Assembly: GCA_003499325.1 (NCBI GenBank)
Contig: DNIP01000043.1
Coordinates: 488 to 17,537 of the forward strand
DNA: 17,050 nucleotides
Direction of reading: 5' to 3'
Origin: Oscillospiraceae bacterium
Lineage (GTDB): Bacteria > Bacillota > Clostridia > Oscillospirales > Acutalibacteraceae
Of the stretch, positions 15,185 through 17,050 are shown piece by piece. The notes beneath the pieces were generated by a model. It was not told the DNA's origin and ran no database searches. It worked only from the letters and a program-made list of their open reading frames with translations. Both the position numbers and the translations under genes were made by a program. Each line of letters begins with the position of its first letter. Positions within the stretch are counted from its first letter, which is position 1.

Positions 15185-15874
15185 TTACCCGATTTGGGTG
15201 ACGTTCAAATTACTGTCGACCTGTACGGTCATGTTGACGGGCTGCTGTACGCCGTCGGCGGTGTTGTAATACAGGGTCAGGGACGCGGTACCCGGGGCGA
15301 CACCGGTGATGTTGAAGTCATACTGCTTGGTGTTGAAGTCGTAGTTGCAGCTGACGTTGACGATGCCGCCGCCGCCCGAATAGGTCCAGTCATAGCCGTA
15401 GGAGGTCTGACCCGTAGCGGTGTAGTGCAGGGTATTGCCGCTGCTGTGGGAGCCGCCCTCTGCCGCGGAGGAAGAAGCCGTCTGTGACGACGCGTCGGAA
15501 GAAGCCGAAGAGGATGCGGTGTCGGGGAGAGTCGCCTGCTGTGCGTCGGCATTGCTCGAGGAAGCGATGTTGTTGAGCGCGGGGTCTCTGGCGGGCTGTG
15601 TCGACTGCGGTGTGGTAGCGGTTGTTGTTTCAACTGCCTTTGTCTCAGAGGCGATGGTCGCGGTCACGGTGGTGGGCTCGGTATCGGCAGGCTTCTTGTT
15701 CTTGCCGACTAAGGCGACAATCGCCACGATAATGCCGATGATCACCGCCGCGGCGATGACGATCACCAGGATGCTCGAGATACGGCTCTTTCTCTTGGTC
15801 TGTTCTCTTCTTTCCATGCGGTCACGCTCGATGGCGTTCGGCTCATGGTCATCATAATAATCTTTATTTGCCAT
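15185..15874 (-). CDS. One-TM, Ser/Thr-rich surface protein of unknown function
   Basis: 229 aa with AGGAG 7 nt before the ATG on the minus strand. A charged cytoplasmic N-terminus (1-32, rich in Asp, Arg, Lys) is followed by one TM helix (33-57), a Thr/Ser/Ala/Gln-rich linker (62-145) and a beta-rich C-terminal domain (148-229: TGQTSYGYDWTYSGGGGI...VAPGTASLTLYYNTADG). The TSYGYDW and PGTASLTLYY pattern faintly recalls chagasin-type (I42) Ig-like folds, but this is not firm. The topology resembles the protein at 10657: a Lys/Arg-rich inside, one TM, a flexible linker and a small outer domain. It is transcribed alone towards the solute-binding protein gene. No function can be given. Confidence 0.8.
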   Translation of the reverse strand: MANKDYYDDHEPNAIERDRMERREQTKRKSRISSILVIVIAAAVIIGIIVAIVALVGKNKKPADTEPTTVTATIASETKAVETTTATTPQSTQPARDPALNNIASSSNADAQQATLPDTASSSASSDASSQTASSSAAEGGSHSSGNTLHYTATGQTSYGYDWTYSGGGGIVNVSCNYDFNTKQYDFNITGVAPGTASLTLYYNTADGVQQPVNMTVQVDSNLNVTQIG

Positions 15875-15917
15875 ATTGCTACTCCTATCTCAATAAGTGT
15901 GTTTTTTCTGCAAGCTC

Positions 15918-15946
15918 ATTATAACCGACATAATTCTTTAAAGCAA
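15918..15946 (-). promoter_or_regulatory. Promoter of the minus-strand membrane protein gene
   Basis: On the minus strand TTGCTT (15941-15946) and a perfect TATAAT (15918-15923) are 17 nt apart, about 43 nt before the start codon. Confidence 0.72.
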
Positions 15947-16062
15947 GATAAATCGACGAAAATTTACAAACGATTCAAGATTTTTCTTTCGCAAAACGCC
16001 GTTGTCGGCAAAAATCATAAAACTGATCGTTACAGCGCTGAAAAAGTCGGCATTTCCTCGGC

Positions 16063-16099
16063 TTGCCAAATCCCGCGATTGTGCTATAATACAATTGTA
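16063..16099 (+). promoter_or_regulatory. Promoter and palindromic operator candidate of the GTPase gene
   Basis: TTGCCA (16063-16068) and an extended -10 TGCTATAAT (TATAAT at 16085-16090) are spaced by 16 nt. A perfect 10-bp palindrome TACAATTGTA (16090-16099) overlaps the end of the -10 and the expected start of transcription, a place where a repressor could act. It is not a clear match to the Zur or Fur boxes I know. Confidence 0.6.
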
Positions 16100-16123
16100 A
16101 CTCAAAACAAAGGACTGATAGCT

Positions 16124-17050
16124 ATGAGAAAAATTCTTCCCGTTACCCTGCTGACCGGTTATCTCGGCGCGGGCAAAACGACATTATTGAATCACGTGCT
16201 CAACAACCAGGAGGGCTACAAGGTCGCCGTCATCGTCAACGATATCGGCGAGGTCAATATCGACGCTGAGCTGATCCAGAAGGGCGGCGTCGTCAATGAA
16301 AAGGACGAAAACCTCGTACCGCTCCAGAACGGCTGTATCTGCTGTACCCTCAAGACCGACCTGATCGAGCAGATCCTCGGCTTGGTCGAACAGCAGAAGT
16401 TCGATTACATTCTGATCGAGGCTTCGGGTATCTGCGAGCCTATCCCGATCGCGCAGACCATCTCCATGCTCGACGGCTCCTACAACGATCCCCGGCTGCC
16501 CAAGCTCTGCCGTCTGGATAACGTCGTTTCCGTCGTTGACGCGGCGAGACTCTCGAGCGAATTCGGCTGCGGCGGCGCTCTCTTGAATGATGATATCGAT
16601 GACGAGGATATCGAGAACCTGCTCATCCAGCAGATCGAGTTCTGCAACACCATCGTCCTCAACAAGATCGACCTCGTCACTGAGGAAGAGCTGGTCAATA
16701 TCAAAAAGGTCATCCGCGCGCTCCAGCCCGAGGCAAAGATCATCGAGACCACCCGCGGCAACGTGGCGATCAGCGAGATCCTCAACACCAACAACTTCGA
16801 CTTTGACAAGGTCGCTTCCTCCGCCGCGTGGGTGCAGGAGCTGAACGCTGACCATCGCGATGGCGAGTCTGAGTCCGAGAATCACCATGACGAAGATGAC
16901 CATGAGGAGCACGAGCACCATCATCATGACCATGATCACGATGAAGATGACCACGATCACGACGATCATCACGACGATCATCATGACGATCATCATGACG
17001 ACCATCACGAAGGTCACCACCACGGTGGTCATCATCATCACCATCATCAT
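16124..17050 (+). CDS. CobW/G3E-family GTPase with His-rich region (5' part)
   Basis: 309 codons are in the window with no stop, so the gene continues past the right edge. AAAGGA (16109-16114) precedes the ATG by 9 nt. Motifs in order: Walker A GYLGAGKTT (12-20), NDIGEVNID switch-like segment, the family hallmark metal-binding NGCICC (Cys71, Cys73, Cys74), LIEASGICEP (98-106) and NKID (180-183). From about residue 254 the chain becomes almost wholly His, Asp and Glu (repeats of HHDD, then runs of His). These are the marks of COG0523 metallochaperone GTPases of the CobW/YciC/ZNG1 group, which insert zinc or other metals into target proteins. The C-terminal CobW domain would lie beyond the window. 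The exact metal and partner cannot be read here. Confidence 0.93.
   Translation, partial: MRKILPVTLLTGYLGAGKTTLLNHVLNNQEGYKVAVIVNDIGEVNIDAELIQKGGVVNEKDENLVPLQNGCICCTLKTDLIEQILGLVEQQKFDYILIEASGICEPIPIAQTISMLDGSYNDPRLPKLCRLDNVVSVVDAARLSSEFGCGGALLNDDIDDEDIENLLIQQIEFCNTIVLNKIDLVTEEELVNIKKVIRALQPEAKIIETTRGNVAISEILNTNNFDFDKVASSAAWVQELNADHRDGESESENHHDEDDHEEHEHHHHDHDHDEDDHDHDDHHDDHHDDHHDDHHEGHHHGGHHHHHHH
16884..17050 (+). repeat. CAT/GAC-rich coding repeat (poly His/Asp)
   Basis: Near-tandem CATCATGACGAT units encode HHDD repeats and then runs of His at the right edge. The tract is prone to slippage, so its length in the assembly should be treated with care. Confidence 0.85.

Noticed and set aside
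16184..17050. 288-codon minus-strand open frame with a Met/Val/Ile-rich start
   Set aside because: It is antisense to the CobW-family GTPase, whose Walker A, CxCC and NKxD motifs are all intact; the hydrophobic stretch is only the reverse of the CAT/GAC repeats.

Overview
The window looks like chromosomal DNA of a Gram-positive anaerobe, most likely a gut Clostridia member of the Ruminococcus/Oscillospiraceae type. This is inferred from LPxTG- and SPKTG-type wall-sorting signals, class B and class C sortases, dockerin modules, Thr/Pro/Glu-rich linkers, strong AGGAGG-type ribosome binding sites and sigma-A-like promoters. No species can be assigned by reading alone.

Layout, left to right. (1) 1-590 is the 3' end of a secreted protein with a starch-binding-like beta-sandwich module and a dockerin, closed by a perfect terminator. 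(2) 1003-6015 is a sortase-dependent pilus locus: a 1186-aa tip/adhesive pilin (glycan-binding-like N-terminus, fibro-slime domain, isopeptide-type pilin domains, APNTA sorting motif) and a major pilin with LPNTG, separated by an mRNA hairpin. (3) 6287-8048 holds two sortases that overlap by 8 nt under their own promoter. One is a classical class C pilin polymerase with a DPF lid; the other is class C-like but has no visible lid and no C-terminal anchor. (4) 8578-10156 carries a perfect TTGACA/TATAAT promoter, a structured leader of about 270 nt, and a wall-anchored cohesin-like protein with long TAPEP, TEAP and DSATK repeats and an SPKTG signal. This unit is bracketed by two inverted copies of a ~160-bp foldback element (8174-8334 and 10361-10520). 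(5) 10657-12200 is a translationally coupled pair: a one-TM protein with a small C-terminal beta domain, and a class B sortase. (6) 12420-13505 is a secreted protein with a cohesin-like N-terminus and a C-terminal dockerin. (7) 13774-15054 is a sugar-type ABC solute-binding lipoprotein standing alone. (8) 15185-15874 on the minus strand is a one-TM Ser/Thr-rich surface protein. (9) 16124 to the right edge is a CobW/G3E-family GTPase, cut within a His-rich metal-binding stretch.

How the parts may work together (inference): the class C sortase(s) should build the pilus from the LPNTG pilin with the large adhesin at the tip. The class B sortase is a good match for the SPKTG signal of the cohesin-like wall protein. 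That protein could in turn hold dockerin-bearing proteins such as those at 1-590 and 12420-13505. The region would then be a cell-surface module combining pilus-based adhesion to glycans with a sortase-anchored cohesin/dockerin scaffold. The last three genes look like unrelated neighbours.
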